This document shows, piece after piece, positions 30,166-41,670 of a DNA stretch of 64,000 bases; the stretch's first letter is position 1, and the number at the start of each line of letters is the position of its first letter. Source of the stretch: Shinisaurus crocodilurus (taxonomy: Eukaryota > Chordata > Lepidosauria > Squamata > Shinisauridae); assembly GCA_021292165.1 (NCBI GenBank), contig CM037879.1:39586339-39650338 (forward strand). The letters run 5' to 3'. The position numbers and the translations under genes were made by a program. The notes beneath the pieces are model-generated. The model saw only the letters and a program-made list of their open reading frames with translations. It did not search any database and was not told where the DNA came from.

Positions 30166-30645
30166 GACCAAAGGCCAAACTGTACTGCACTGGCTACCAG
30201 TTGCTTGCCGAGCCGAATTCAAGGTGTTGGCTTTGACCTTTAAAACCCTGTACGGCTCCGGTCCAGTCTATCTCAAGGAGCGTCTCCAGCAACATCAAGA
30301 GTAGGCTGCTCAACGAGATCTGCCACAGACGGCCTTTTCCTTGTCCCTTCAGCCAGAGCAGCTAGACTGGTGGGGACGAGGAAGAGGGCCTTTTCTGTGG
30401 CAGCCCCCGTACTGTGGAACTCTTTCCTGAGTGACCTCCGCCATGCCCCCTCTCTGCTGAGCTTCTGCCGCTCACTAAAAACTTGGCTGTTCAGGCGGGA
30501 ATATGGGGTGGGCTAAGATTTTAAAATTTTATACTGTTTTAATGTATTTTATCCTGTTTTTATCTTTGTACATCACCCAGGGTGGCCGGTTTGCTGGCTA
30601 GATGGGCGATAAATAAATGCAAATAATAAATAATAAATAAATAAA
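30166..30645 (+). mobile_element. L2-type LINE 3' end
   Basis: LHWLPVACRAEFKVLALTFK and TLYGSGPVYLKERL (30187-30290), then RKRAFSVAAPVLWNSF-like text and a 3' UTR with GGGTGGCCGGTTTGCTGGCT and an (AATA)n tail. The same subfamily is on the minus strand at 46504-46925. Confidence 0.85.
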
Positions 30646-31202
30646 CTAGTCCAGCATTATGTTTTACCACAGTGATCAACCAGATGCCTGTGGGAAGCCC
30701 ACAAGCAGGGCATGAGTATATGGACACCCTTCCAGTTGTGTTCCCCACCAAAGTATTCCGGGGCATACTGCCTGTGATACTGCAGGTATTATACAGCCAT
30801 TATGATGACTAGTAGCCATCGGTATCCTTATTTATTCTCCATTAATTTGTCTAATCTTCCTTTTAAAGCCTGAAACTGAGGTTCCAACTTAGTGCCTGTG
30901 TGGGTGGAAGGGCTCTGCTCACAGAAGGTACCTCCAACCAATTTGGGGGGATCCCGCCCCGCTCCACAGCCCACCCCATTGATCAGGGTCCTCTTTGCAT
31001 TTTCAGGAGGCTGGAGGGCCTGCTGTGGAAAGGTGGGGAGGGGAAGTCCATTTCCTCTGGCCCAATTAGACGTGCCTAAATCAGGATCCAACCCATAGCA
31101 TGTGCAGTTGTATGTGCACTTGCACCTCTTTAAAGAGTTCCCAGTTGTGTGGAGAGATGCCTACATGTGCACACTTGTATGCTCATTTGTATCCTCACAA
31201 CT
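30646..31202. other. Unassigned stretch
   Basis: No repeat or gene recognised. Confidence 0.35.
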
Positions 31203-31244
31203 CAAGATATTAAACCATGGTGTGACTGAACCAACTGCAGTTTA

Positions 31245-32195
31245 TTTTATTTTTTTAAATAAATATTATTTAGTTATTATAAAGTACATACAAAACTATA
31301 AAACACAAGCATACAACTAAAATAAATCATAACCCCCAACCCGCCTAGGGACCAACTAATATACATCCATCCCCTTAATCAATTAAATTCCACATTCCAA
31401 AAATATAACATATCCTGACAAGGCATACTCCCCTTCCCCTTTATTACTACATAGTCTAATAATTGATTCCATATATCCATAAAATTATTCTTCTTTAACT
31501 GTCCCTTTTTGCATTTGATACTACAAGTTAGTTTATCATAGATTTCATAGATCATAGAGCTGGAAGGAGCCTACAAGGCCATCGAGTCCAACCCCCTGCT
31601 CAATGCAGGAAACTAGAGGAGGGGTCTCTCCCATCCAAGTAATAACCAGGCCTGACCCTGCTTAGCTTCCACTGCTCAGACAAGCTGAGCCAGCGTAAGC
31701 CACAAGCGGCAAGCCTCATTTAGGGCTATATCCCAAACTTCCTTATACCAATCAGTTATTAAAAAAACACGTTGTACTTTCCATTTCCTTGCTATCATTA
31801 ACCTAGCTGCAGTTAACAAGTTTACAATTAGTTCCTTTGTATTTTGGGCACAAGTGATTTTATCAGTTATTGATAACAAAGCAAGTTTAGGCACAGACCT
31901 CTAGATTAATACCAATAATTTCCGATATTTGTGTAAAAACCTCTCGCCAAAATTCCAGAACATTTTTACAACTCCACTACATATGAGCATATGTACCTAT
32001 TTCCTGACATCCTCTCCAGCAAAGTGTGGAGCAATTGTTATCTATTCTATTTAATCTTACTGGAGTTAGGTACCATCCATATTATTTTATAGAAATTCTC
32101 CTTTATCCTAGTTGACATAACTTTCACAATCCATCTATCCCATATATTGTTCCAGCCCACCTTCGAGGTCACCTCTTCAAATTAATTATTCCATC
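31245..32195 (-). mobile_element. L1 LINE 3' end (ORF2 C-terminus)
   Basis: The minus strand contains ELIVNLLTAARLMIARKWK followed by TDWYKEVWDIA, text typical of the L1 ORF2 C-terminus, preceded by a degenerate W.SG.VKMFWNFGERF-like segment (about 31900-31990). The poly-T at the left end is the inverted A tail. The flanks CAACTGCAGTTTA (31232-31244) and CAATTGCAGTTTA (32196-32208) form a 13-bp target duplication with one mismatch. 5' truncated and stop-ridden. Confidence 0.85.
31540..31716 (-). mobile_element. 5S rRNA-derived SINE in L1
   Basis: Standard copy (AACCAGGCCTGACCCTGCTT, CGAGTCCAACCCCCTGCTCA, tail TTTCATAGATCATAGAGC). It interrupts the L1 reading text, so it is the younger insertion. 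Confidence 0.85.
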
Positions 32196-32435
32196 CAATT
32201 GCAGTTTAAGCAAACCACAGTTTCCTGTATTTGGATGTAGCAGGAAACTGTGCTTTGTCCAATAACCATGGATGGAGTTTAAAACTTCCCCCCTTCACAT
32301 TAGAAGCAAGGAGAAAGGGGAGCCTGAGAAAGCCTGAGGCTAGTGCCTGCTCATCATCATCATGCTAAACCGTAGTTTACCATTGCATCTGAACCAGGCC
32401 CTAATCTCTGGTCAAACCTGAAGGTTTAGCTATGG

Positions 32436-32547
32436 CAGCCTTCCTCAGCCTGGCAAACAACTCCCACCATTCCCAGCCAGTACGGCCATTGGCCATTCGA
32501 GTTGCAGTCCAACACAACTGGAGGGTGACAAGATTGGGGAAGGCTTG
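32436..32547. mobile_element. 112-bp hAT MITE
   Basis: Ends CAGCCTTCCTCAGCCTGG and AGATTGGGGAAGGCTTG, flanked by an exact 8-bp duplication AGCTATGG (32428-32435, 32548-32555). Shorter than the 137-bp members through loss at its left shoulder. Confidence 0.88.
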
Positions 32548-32718
32548 AGCTATGGAGCTTGCATAGTTCAACCTAACACTTTCCCTATCAAACCTTGAAA
32601 CTGGTGGTGGTGGTTTAGTTGCTGTACTCTGTCTGTTCTCAACATTCCTGATTCTGAACATAACTAATTCCATGGTGTGTGTGTGTGTGGGGGGGAATCA
32701 GTTTCATATGTTTTAAGA

Positions 32719-32844
32719 CAGGGGTGGGCCCTCCAGAGGTGGTTGGACTGAAACTCCCAGCATCCCTCACCATTGGCGATGTTGGCTAGGTCTGATGGGA
32801 GTTGCAGCCCAGCCATCTCTGGAGGGCCACAAGTTCTCCACCCC
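32719..32844. mobile_element. hAT MITE
   Basis: CAGGGGTGGGCCCTCCAGAG and CTCCACCCCT termini, with inverted GAAACTCCCAGCATCCC and GATGGGAGTTGCAG arms. No clear flanking duplication. The preceding (GT)n is at 32676-32690. Confidence 0.65.
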
Positions 32845-35567
32845 TCCTTTAGTGAATCCTGCTTCCTCATGGCACTCACTCCTGCTGCGGCCCACAGCTT
32901 TTGTTGTCGTTCAAAGGAAATGTGTTCTGTTTTATGCCAATGTTTACAGCTGTTCATCAAGACAAATAGGACTGCAAAGGGAAACACTGAAAGTGCCGCA
33001 CAGGGTATGTTAGTGTTTTCTATTCTGCTACCACATCCGTAATTCCTTTGGGTTGTATTTCATAATGTTCCAGACAAATCAAAAGGAATGCTGTAATGGC
33101 TAGAGGAATGGTTTAATAACGCTGGGATCCAGTCCTGATGGCAGAGGAATTCTGTAAATTTATTTTACCTCCTAAGAGAGCTGTGGATTCTCAGTTATTC
33201 TCAGCCCAGTCCTTCCTAAAATGGTGCTTCTCTCCCATATCTAATCCACACAAAGGCCACAATCCTGTAGCCAGGAGCAGCATGTTCACAGCGTTGTGGT
33301 GGAGCCAGGGCTTGTAGGGTCAAAGTGCCGGGACTTTTTGATTAGCGGGGGTGATGATGCCATCTGCCGCCCCCTCAGACTTCCCTGTTCCCCCTGAGCT
33401 TAGCTGCAATCCTCACAGTAACTGGGAGAGAAATGGATATTCCCAGCAAGAATGTATTATTATCAGCTATCCCTGGTTGTAATGCAAAATATTTGAGGGT
33501 GGCTTGGTCTTCAATGGGCACTTAGCTTTAATAGGCCTGCTCCTGGTGGAGTCAAAAACTGCTTGACCTGGTTCAGTAATATGTGTCAACTCAGCTGCCT
33601 GCATTCTTGGTCTCTCCTTGGGGGTGTGGCTATGGGGACCGTCATGATGAGCACCTGCACCTCTAAATTTCCCCCTGTTACCACTGCATGTACACCCACC
33701 TCAGGGCAGTTTTGAGTCCCTGGTAATCAAGGAGCAAAGGAAGGGAGGGAAGGGAAGGAGGTAGAGGACACAGCCATTCATTTATCTTGCCATGGACCAC
33801 CTCCTCTGCTTGGTCCAGTTGCTATGCTTCAGCTATGTAGGAAGCCACCTGATTTGGGTGGGGGTGTAGGGATGGCTGCACAACCCCATAGGAAATGAGT
33901 CCATGGCAGCCAGCAGAGACTGGTGCAACTCACAGCTAAATGATTTTGATACTCTACCTACCTATGTAGGGGTGCGAGTAGGGATGAGAAGATTTCTCTT
34001 GTTCAGTTCCCTGATGAATGCACACTCTGTAGCAAAACTGTGCTATGTAACGTCCGAAACAGCCCTCAGAGGCTTGTGCTGTTTAAAATGAGACATCTGG
34101 CAATTTGACTGCTATTCTTGCAGAGAATACTGGCAAGCACATTGGTCCCCTCTGTGTAATCCTCACACAATAGCGCCTGTTTATTCAAACAAATAAGGAA
34201 GGGAAAAGCTTCCTCCTGCAACAGTGGTTCTAAAATAAATATTTTACTTTTGAAAGTTCTGAATCCATCTTTCCAAAGGACACATGTTGTGGTATAACTT
34301 GGGCCTTCCTGAATTATTCAAACACAGCAGCCAAGACCCCATTTGCTTTTGTTAAAACAGAGAACACACAACAAGTACTAATGCGTTTTGCCACTTGACA
34401 ATCTCTCAACAAACATGCCATTAGAGCTGCAATGCCCATACATAACTGCTTTCCCTCACTTGGACATTCCACTTCTGGACCATTTTTGTCATAACATACT
34501 CCATCTAAACCCTTCTTCATTTATCCTGCTGAAGCAAAAATGGACTCCCCTCCTTCCATCTATGCTGCTAGAATAAACATCTATTAATTCTCCCAGATCA
34601 CAAAATCTTCAGCTCCTGAAGGTTAAATATATGTCTGCATAGTGTGTAGTTCTGCCTTGAATCAACTCAATGGAAAGTGTCCAAATATTTGGCTGGTTAA
34701 TGGGGAAAATGGATGCAATTGATCCATAGCTCTTATGTACAGCATCAAAGTCTTTGGAGACAAGCAACTATTATCAAGTCAATGACTAATAATGGTAACA
34801 AGGGGTCAGAGGTTCCATTAAGAGATGCAGAAAGGCGATGACTCTAACTTGGGAGTGTCTTGCGGAAAGCTAAAAATATAATAAAACACAACGAAGAGGG
34901 TTTAAAAAAATAATAATACAAACACAGCATTCTATGTGTATGACCTTAGGATACCACCAATTAAGGTCTGTTGTGATCATAAGTCACTGGATGTCAGAGT
35001 CTCCTTAGGAAAAAACGAACAGAACTTGGTAATTACCGTAAGATGGGATATTTTTAGATTTCTTGCAGTGTAGGGAGAGCAAAATAGATGTACTGTGAGT
35101 CTTTTTCAGAAATGGTAGTGTACACTTTAGTCTACGCATCTTTTTTTCCTACTCTAAGGTGATGTCCATGTTAAAAATGAAAAGGTTATGTCAAGTTTAG
35201 CATCTTAGAAACATCCCCCCCCCCCATATGAAGCTTCCCTTACCCCTTGGGATTGTCAACTGGATCCCTGCTCCGAGCGCTTATGCCTTTTGCGGCCAAC
35301 TGTTGTCCCTGCGACGGTCATTCCACTGTTCTATACTCAAAGTGCTTTGCAACAAAAATGACAGAAATCACAGCAGTAAAGCAGTAACTCCACAACAATA
35401 TCGTGATCATGACCCATGAACCACAATTTAAAACCCAGTGTAAACAAGCTCATAATACCGGACATAAACCAATTGATTCAATAAAGTCAGTAAACAAAGT
35501 CAACAAATCAATAGCAATATTAAACCATTGAAAACTAATTATTACCACAAAAGTGTATGCCTCAATC
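32845..35567. other. Long unassigned stretch
   Basis: About 2.7 kb in which no repeat, exon or RNA gene is recognised. It includes a GGAA-rich patch at 33730-33765 and a poly-C at 35216-35225. Ordinary composition with no long frames. It is a candidate for single-copy intergenic or intronic DNA. Confidence 0.4.
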
Positions 35568-35702
35568 CAGTGTTCTCCAACCTTGGGTCCCCAGTTGTTT
35601 TTGGCCTACAACTCGCAGCATGCCCCAGCCAGCTATGCTGGCTGGGACATGCTAGGAGTTGTAGGCCAAAAACAACTGGGGACCCAAGGCTGGAGAACAC
35701 TG
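35568..35702. mobile_element. 135-bp palindromic hAT MITE
   Basis: CAGTGTTCTCCAACCTTGGG and its reverse complement end a nearly uninterrupted palindrome. The flanks CCTCAATC and CCTTAATC match at seven of eight. Sister to 44547 and 3555. Confidence 0.9.
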
Positions 35703-35868
35703 CCTTAATCAATCTGTTGGTCTTTAAGAGCACAGTCCCACGGGACTGTCACTCCATAGATAGAAGTCTCTAATCATGGAGCCCTCTGTCTTTCCTAACC
35801 CCTGCCAAGCAGGGAGGGAGAAACAACCAAGGTGTTTTTGGACCCCCATTCCTCCTGTATATTATGTT

Positions 35869-36066
35869 TAGCAGCGGCGGCTGGTTGCTCCAGTGTCAGT
35901 GGGTCTGTGCATCTATTCCAGTTTTTACTCTGCACTTTAAAAGAGATATCCACAGTGCTGAACCCTATCCCCCAAATAGGTTCAGCACCACAGATAGCTC
36001 CTTTAAAGTTATCCCAGAGTGGATACGCAGCCCCACTGACATTGGCGTCACCAGCTGCCACTGATT
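35869..36066. mobile_element. Foldback element (7003 family)
   Basis: GCGGCTGGTTGCTCCAGTGT at the left pairs with ACATTGGCGTCACCAGCTGC at the right. AAGAGATATCCACAGTGCTG pairs with CAGCACCACAGATAGCTCCT. Confidence 0.7.
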
Positions 36067-36645
36067 TTCAGCTAGGCAGGCCTCTCTGCACATCTAACTT
36101 GCTTCCCTTTCTGGGAGTGGGGAAGAAGGCTGAGATGCTTGTGGATCCAGCAGATCTGCATCTCTCCCTTCCTCTCCATGTATGCCCCCTTTCCTCCCCG
36201 ACCCTCTTCCTTAAGAACATAAGAAGAGCCATACTGGATCAGACCAAGGGTCTATGATTTGGGCCCAAGCTAGTTGAAGGACTGGTTGGGTATTCTGGTT
36301 GGGTATTGCCTCAAGGCAACCCACAGCAGTAGTCCTATTCACCGAAATCTGATTGCAAAACTCATTACGGTATCTGTACCCCCTTATGAACTGCCTTGGG
36401 AGACTTAAAGAGTGGGAAGTTGGCATATAAAGTTAAAAATAAATAAATAAATAAACAAATAAGTAAATATGACAGGCCCACTCCACCCACACACACATGA
36501 GGTGTTACCTATTCTCCTCACTACCCATGGGGTGGGGAGGAAGTGATCCTGACCTGTGTCCTCTTTGTGGAAGCTTTCAGAGATTGAAAGTTTTCCTTTG
36601 CCAACTCCCAGCTTGGCGACTGTCACCTCCTCCCATCTCCTATCC
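36067..36645. other. Unassigned; LINE/SINE-like tail near 36360-36460
   Basis: AAGAACATAAGAAGAGCCAT at 36213 is the reverse of the repeat end seen at 52250-52290. CTGCCTTGGGAGACTTAAAG then an (AAAT)n run at 36437-36465 resembles an L2 3' end on the plus strand. Confidence 0.4.
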
Positions 36646-36649
36646 ACTT

Positions 36650-36806
36650 TCCTATGTTGCTGAACTGTGGTCTGAAGCCACATAAGGCAGCCACCTTGCT
36701 GAAGCCAAGCAGGTCTGGGCCTGGTCAGTGCTTGGAAGGGAGACCACCTGGGAACCCCATGTAGCCACCTTGAGTTCCATGATGGAGGAAAGGTAGATAG
36801 AAATGT

Positions 36807-36850
<44 letters not shown>
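36650..36850 (+). mobile_element. 5S rRNA-derived SINE, second subfamily, with (AAC)n tail
   Basis: GAAGCCAAGCAGGTCTGGGC with CTTGGAAGGGAGACCACCTG is 5S-like, but this copy extends further into 5S (GACCACCTGGGAACC) and then has a different tail (CCACCTTGAGTTCCATGATG) ending in (AAC)n at 36807-36850. It lacks the CR1 tail of the other 5S-derived SINEs here. Confidence 0.75.
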
Positions 36851-36852
<2 letters not shown>

Positions 36853-36894
36853 TTCCAGGTCTTCCCAGCTTTCCCCACCCCATCATCTTTACAT

Positions 36895-37235
36895 CAGGGA
36901 TGTTGAACCTCTTTCAGCCCAAGGGCCAAATTCCATTTCAGAAAAGCTCTCGAGGGCCGCATTCCAGTGGTGGGAATGGCCGAAGACAAAAGGGGTGGGG
37001 GCGAAATACTAACATTACCAGCAGATTGTACCTTAAAGCTCTTCCTGCCAGTAACTAAGCCTTAGGAGAGACATTTTGACCTTTTAGAATGGGAGGAAAA
37101 AAACCTGCACAAAAGCCAGGAAACCATCAAATGATTGGTGGTTGGAGAACAGGGGGTAGGGCCAGGAGAAGGGGACGTGACCATCTGGGAAATACTGGAG
37201 GGGCAGAGTGGGATCCCTGAGCTTCTGCACCCCTA
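36895..37235. mobile_element. 341-bp hAT MITE
   Basis: CAGGGATGTTGAACCTCTTT at the left and CTTCTGCACCCCTA at the right, with exact duplication CTTTACAT (36887-36894, 37236-37243). Relative of 22489-22945. Confidence 0.88.
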
Positions 37236-37325
37236 CTTTACATCTACCTTACAACCCACTGTGCTGGGACCAACTGCGAGAGGGCTCTCAAACCAGGGAC
37301 CTTCTAGGAGATGATCTGGAGAAGC

Positions 37326-37400
37326 AGCTTTCGCCAACCTGGCACCCTCCCAGATGCGTTAGATTACCATTCCTATCAACCCCCAGCTAGCATGGCCAAT
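37326..37400. mobile_element. hAT MITE, left half
   Basis: CAGCTTTCGCCAACCTGGCA through CCCAGCTAGCATGGCCAATG is the left arm of the CAGCCTTCCCCAACC family. The right arm is missing. Confidence 0.6.
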
Positions 37401-38390
37401 GAACTTCTTGTGTGCTAGATTGAGAAGCAGGTCATAGAGGAGCGAAGGCAGGGAAAGCAAAACTAGCACTGCAGCAGAAAAATGGACACTTGACATGTCA
37501 CTGACGGCTTGCCCCAATGGCAATAAAACAGAAGCGGCCAAGGAGAGAAAAGTAGTGCTGGGAGCAGTGCGAAAGGAGGAGGAAAAATAAAGGAGAGGAA
37601 ACAAATAGCAAATATAAAGAGGAGAAGCCCAATTCTCTTGCAGCAGAAGGTTTCACATAAAGCTCCCCTTAATGGATCAGCTGCTGTTTTTAATTAAAAA
37701 GCAGTTGAAGAGAAACTTAAAGCAGCATTGCGGACATGCCCAAGTGGTTAATCACACGAAAGGTATGATGACGAGCATGAAGGGCCCATTGAGTGAGGAG
37801 TAGCAGTGGGGAACTTTAAAACTCAGCTGTGAACATTGACCATGCACTTCCTGGCCTCTTTGCATTGTTCTTTGGATGCTGAAGCCTTCCATTTAGCACT
37901 CAGAAGATGTCCCCGGAGAGCCGATTGCATGTCTCTCAGTCCTGACCTGCTAAGAAGTTGGAACCACAGCCAAGGTTCACAGCATCGCTTCTTCTCCCTG
38001 CTGACATGCTTTTGGAGACAGCAGCCAACTAGCTAACTGACTGGGGTCAACTACACTGAGGCCTCTTGCCCCGCCGGGATCCAGGCCTGCCACAACTTCA
38101 CAACCATATCATTTCAGGTGAGCAGGCAAAGGTCCTCCAGATGATGACAGTATCGTTCACCTTCATATATCATTTGAAAGTTAGCGGAGTTCCTACAAGC
38201 ATTCAAGTCAGCACTTTGAAGGTGGCAATACCATGGGTGGGAATCTTACAAAGCCTGAGCCTAAACAGGAGAGTCATGCTGTGGATGTGTTGTTGTAAGA
38301 CCTTTCCTTTTTTATTAAGGTTGGTGTTTTGAAACTGGAATTAAACCAGTAGAACAAGGTCTCTCAAATGTTTTGAATTATTGTATTTTA
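37401..38390. other. Unassigned stretch
   Basis: No repeat or gene recognised. The 70-90-codon frames have no domain. Confidence 0.35.
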
Positions 38391-38515
38391 ATGATTTTAT
38401 TATTTATTTATTTATTTTCTATACCGCCTAATAGCTGAAGCATTCTGGATGGTTCACAACAATTCAAGCTCATTTGAATTCAGGTTCACTTCTAAATGCA
38501 CTCTACGTTCTAGAT

Positions 38516-38713
38516 CAGAAGTGGGCAACTTCCATGGGCCCGGGGGGCCAATCCCCCCACTGGAACCCACCAGGGGCTGTACCTCTCCCTGCCACCGCCT
38601 AAAATTGCCACTGCACTATGCATTGTGCTGCTGAAATTTGGCACCGCTGCAGTGGTCTTAAAGAGGGCCAGGGGGCCACATGCAGCCTGTGGACCACATG
38701 TTACACACCCCTG
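38516..38713. mobile_element. 198-bp hAT MITE
   Basis: CAGAAGTGGGCAACTTCCAT at the left, ACATGTTACACACCCCTG at the right, exact duplication TTCTAGAT on both sides (38508-38515, 38714-38721). A short L2-type 3' tail (TATACCGCCTAATAGCTGAA) lies just upstream at 38395-38455. Confidence 0.88.
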
Positions 38714-38872
38714 TTCTAGATTCTCCCAACTATCCTTTACTATCCTTTACTTCTGTGGATGAGTGCTTGGAAGTGCACATGCTGTAGAATAATTTCATAT
38801 TTTCCCTCCTTCCATGTATCTTGCAACTTCCACCCAGGGAAGTTTCAAACTCCATAGTTTGAGAACCAAGGC

Positions 38873-39009
38873 CAGAACTTCCCCAACCTGGTGCCCTCCA
38901 GATGTGTTGAATTACAACTCCCATCTCCCCAGCCAGCATGGCCATTCAGGCTAGGCTGATGGGATCTGTAGTCCAACATATCCAGAGGGTGACAGGTTGG
39001 GGAAGCCTG
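38873..39009. mobile_element. 137-bp palindromic hAT MITE
   Basis: CAGAACTTCCCCAACCTGGT and GACAGGTTGGGGAAGCCTG with central ACAACTCCCATC / GATGGGATCTGTAGT arms. The flanks ACCAAGGC and GCCTAGGC match at five of eight. Confidence 0.8.
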
Positions 39010-39289
39010 GCCTAGGCAGTAAAGAGTAGGCTGTTTCAGGGTTGTTTGCCTTTTAGTTGGTTAGAATTCAACTTGAATTAGTTTTATACATGCATTTTCA
39101 AGGTATTGTTATGCAGTGCATGCAATTGTGGGAGGGAGCTAGCAATAAATCTTAAATACATAAATGAACAAGAATGGTAGCGCAATTCATAGATCAAGTG
39201 AGAGCCATTTTGATAGGGGATGGCATTCTACTGAATATTGCTGCCAATTCTGTTTTCCATTTTGCTGCTGTTTGGTTGATTTTGTGATT

Positions 39290-39600
39290 GTAGAGTATTT
39301 ATTTATTTCTACCAAAATGCATATCCCACCTTTCTAAGCCTATGCCAACTCAAGGCAACAATTTAAAATAAAAGCAAATATAACAAAACAATGGAAAACA
39401 TAATCAAAAAACACAACCACAACTATAAAACAGCAGGATCAAAAAGAGCAAAAAAATAGTAAAAAGCCCTAGCAAAAGATACCCACCAAAAATAAAAAGA
39501 AGCAATGAGGGGAGGCAGATGTACCTCTCTGGGGAGGTTGTTCCATGCCACAATGGAATTGGACCTTTCTCTCTTCACTACCAACTTATCTTGTCCCTAC
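39290..39600 (-). mobile_element. L2-type LINE 3' end fragment
   Basis: TATCCCACCTTTCTAAGCC begins an inverted 3' end. The A-rich UTR is followed by GGGGAGGTTGTTCCATGCCA, the reverse of the LWN.LP-coding segment. Confidence 0.6.
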
Positions 39601-39628
39601 AAGTCAAGCTTCTCTCTAAAGTGGTTAT

Positions 39629-40261
39629 TAGGGATGTGTGAAGAATTCAATTGGGGCATGAAAATCTGATGGATTTTCATGATTTGGCCCTCTGGATTCC
39701 AGTTTACCAGCCCTGTGCTGGTGCCCCCTCGCTTTGATGCAAATTGAGCCAGCTCGCCAAGTTCTCTTTCTAAGACAGGCCACAGTTTGTGCATTTTTTA
39801 AAACGATAAGGAAATTTGCACAAATGGCACTATTTGTGCAATTTGCATAACTTTATGCAAATTGCATAAATCAAGGTATTTTGTATGTTTTGCACAAGCC
39901 AGCACCCGAAAAGCATGTGGATCTAGCACCTTTTGCGTAAAATTGTGCTAGTTGCGCAAATGGTGTTAGATCTACGTGCTTTTTGGGTGCCGATTTGTGC
40001 AAAACATGCAAAATACTGTGAGTTATGCAATTTGCATACAGTTATGCAAATCACATAAAGTTATGCAAATGGCACAAATAGCGCCATTTGCACACATTTT
40101 CTTAGCATTTTAAAAAAATGTGCAACCATGACCCATTTTAGACATGGAAGTTCACAGACACCCACCCCCCAACTTGGCCCGCTTCCGATCATGAGATTGG
40201 AAGTGGGCAAGAAGTCCATTGAGGTCAAATGAGCTAGACTTTCCAGCATCAGCATATCCCT
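39629..40261. mobile_element. TAGGGATGTG foldback (large), copy E
   Basis: TAGGGATGTG start, GCATATCCC end. Long AT-rich arms with GCATGTGGATCTAGCACCTT pairing with GGTGTTAGATCTACGTGCTT. The flanks GTGGTTAT and TGGTTACA suggest a shifted or mutated 8-bp duplication. It provides the empty site for the LTR inserted in copy C. Confidence 0.7.
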
Positions 40262-41017
40262 GGTTACACATCAGTCAAAAAAGAGGAAATGCGCCACTAA
40301 TACAGAGAACAAAAGAGGTCATAGAGATGTGCATAAAATTTGCACATGCTAATTTAGAAAAAATTACTATAATTTAAATAAAAATACAATACATCTGCCC
40401 ATGACGGGGAAGATACTGTGTCTGCTCAGTCTGCTGTCCAGGTGCTAACAGCTGATGGGCAGCTTCAAGGCCCTACTTTCCCTTCTGACAGTTCTTGATC
40501 TTTAAACCGAACAGCCTGGTTGAAAGATCAAGTGGACAGCCCTGCAAATAAAAGATGCCTTCAAACAGAGGACTGTCCTCTGACAGCCCTTGAAATAGAG
40601 GTCTCTATAATATAGGACACATGGCCACCCTACCTCTGTAGGCAGTGAGGAGGGAGGGATGAAGGGATGAGAAGGAGAGCTCCAGAAGCAGAGCCAAATT
40701 CTTGAGCAGGTTCATATGGAAGGAGGTGTTTCCTGAGATATCCTGATGCCAGGCTGTTTTTCAAGATCATATTACACCAATCATATATTCTATTTCAATT
40801 TGCCGAGTGCTGATGCTTTGACAGCCAAATGTGGAACACCCACAAACAAAAGGGAGGATTCCAAATGTCTAAGGGGCCACCTGTCTTGTTGTGAACCTGC
40901 CTGATCATTAAGATATGCAGGAGAGGCCTTCTTGGGGACACTATTGCTCGCAGAGGCCCGTTTGTTGGGCATGAATGGAAGGGCTTTCTCCTGCGTTGCT
41001 CTAGTTTTACTGTTTTA
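40262..41017. other. Unassigned stretch
   Basis: No repeat or gene recognised. Confidence 0.35.
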
Positions 41018-41300
41018 GGGCACAATCCTATGGCCGCTAGACAGGGTCTAGACAGCCATAGGAATGGTCCGAGTCCCAGCTCCGACCCCAGAGGACCCTC
41101 CCTCCATCCTGATGGCTGCAGCTCCAAGGTCACAACCGTGGAGATGGAGGTTTGTGAGCGGAGAAGGGAGTGGGGAGGGGAGGAGTAAGGCTCTGTCATG
41201 ATACGATGCATCCTGGCGATGCCTCAGCCTCTCCTCTTTGTGTGCCGGGGCAAAATCGCCCATCTACCAGTAAGTCTTTTGCAGCAACTTGATAAGGGCG
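41018..41300. mobile_element. Harbinger-like element, left part
   Basis: TTA followed by GGGCACAATCCTATGGCC, the terminus of the element at 43929-44392. The interior GATACGATGCATCCTGGCGA and CCTCAGCCTCTCCTC resembles that element's middle. The right terminus is lost. Confidence 0.55.
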
Positions 41301-41551
41301 GCTAAGAAGTCCATTAAAAATCGGAAGAACGAATGGGAGTGGGGCTTCCTGGGCAACTGGACATCTGTCCCAAGTGGATCCCCTACTGCTCATGGTAAAG
41401 GCAGGTCTCCTCACTGTGGAAAGTGGGGGACCGCATTTGGCAGGGCCCCATTTTGTGGCTGGAAACTTTGGAACCCAGTTGATAAGACCAACATTGGCAG
41501 CTGAAACAAAAATGTAAAGGAAAGGAGGTGGGGAGAGAAGTAAGTAATTTA

Positions 41552-41670
41552 GGGTGCATTCCTATGCATGTTTAGACAGAAAAATTCCTGCAACTTCCCA
41601 GCATTCCCCAGCCAGCCATGCTGCGAGTTGTAGGATTTTTTTCTGTCTAAACATGCATAGGATTGTGCCT
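41552..41670. mobile_element. 119-bp Harbinger-like palindromic MITE
   Basis: GGGTGCATTCCTATGCATGT pairs with ACATGCATAGGATTGTGCCT, with TTA on both sides (41549-41551, 41671-41673), the three-base target typical of PIF/Harbinger. The same family is at 61647. Confidence 0.75.

Larger units (their letters stand above)
31203..32400. mobile_element. AACCATGG foldback, split by L1
   Basis: Left TTAAACCATGGTGTGACTGA with ACCAACTGCAGT; right, after the L1, GCAAACCACAGTTTCCTGTA through CGTAGTTTACCATTGCATCT and GAACCAGGCCC. Similar to the 8370 and 10447 foldbacks. Confidence 0.45.

Noticed and set aside
36780..36870. Poly-Val frame
   Set aside because: Translation of an (AAC)n microsatellite.
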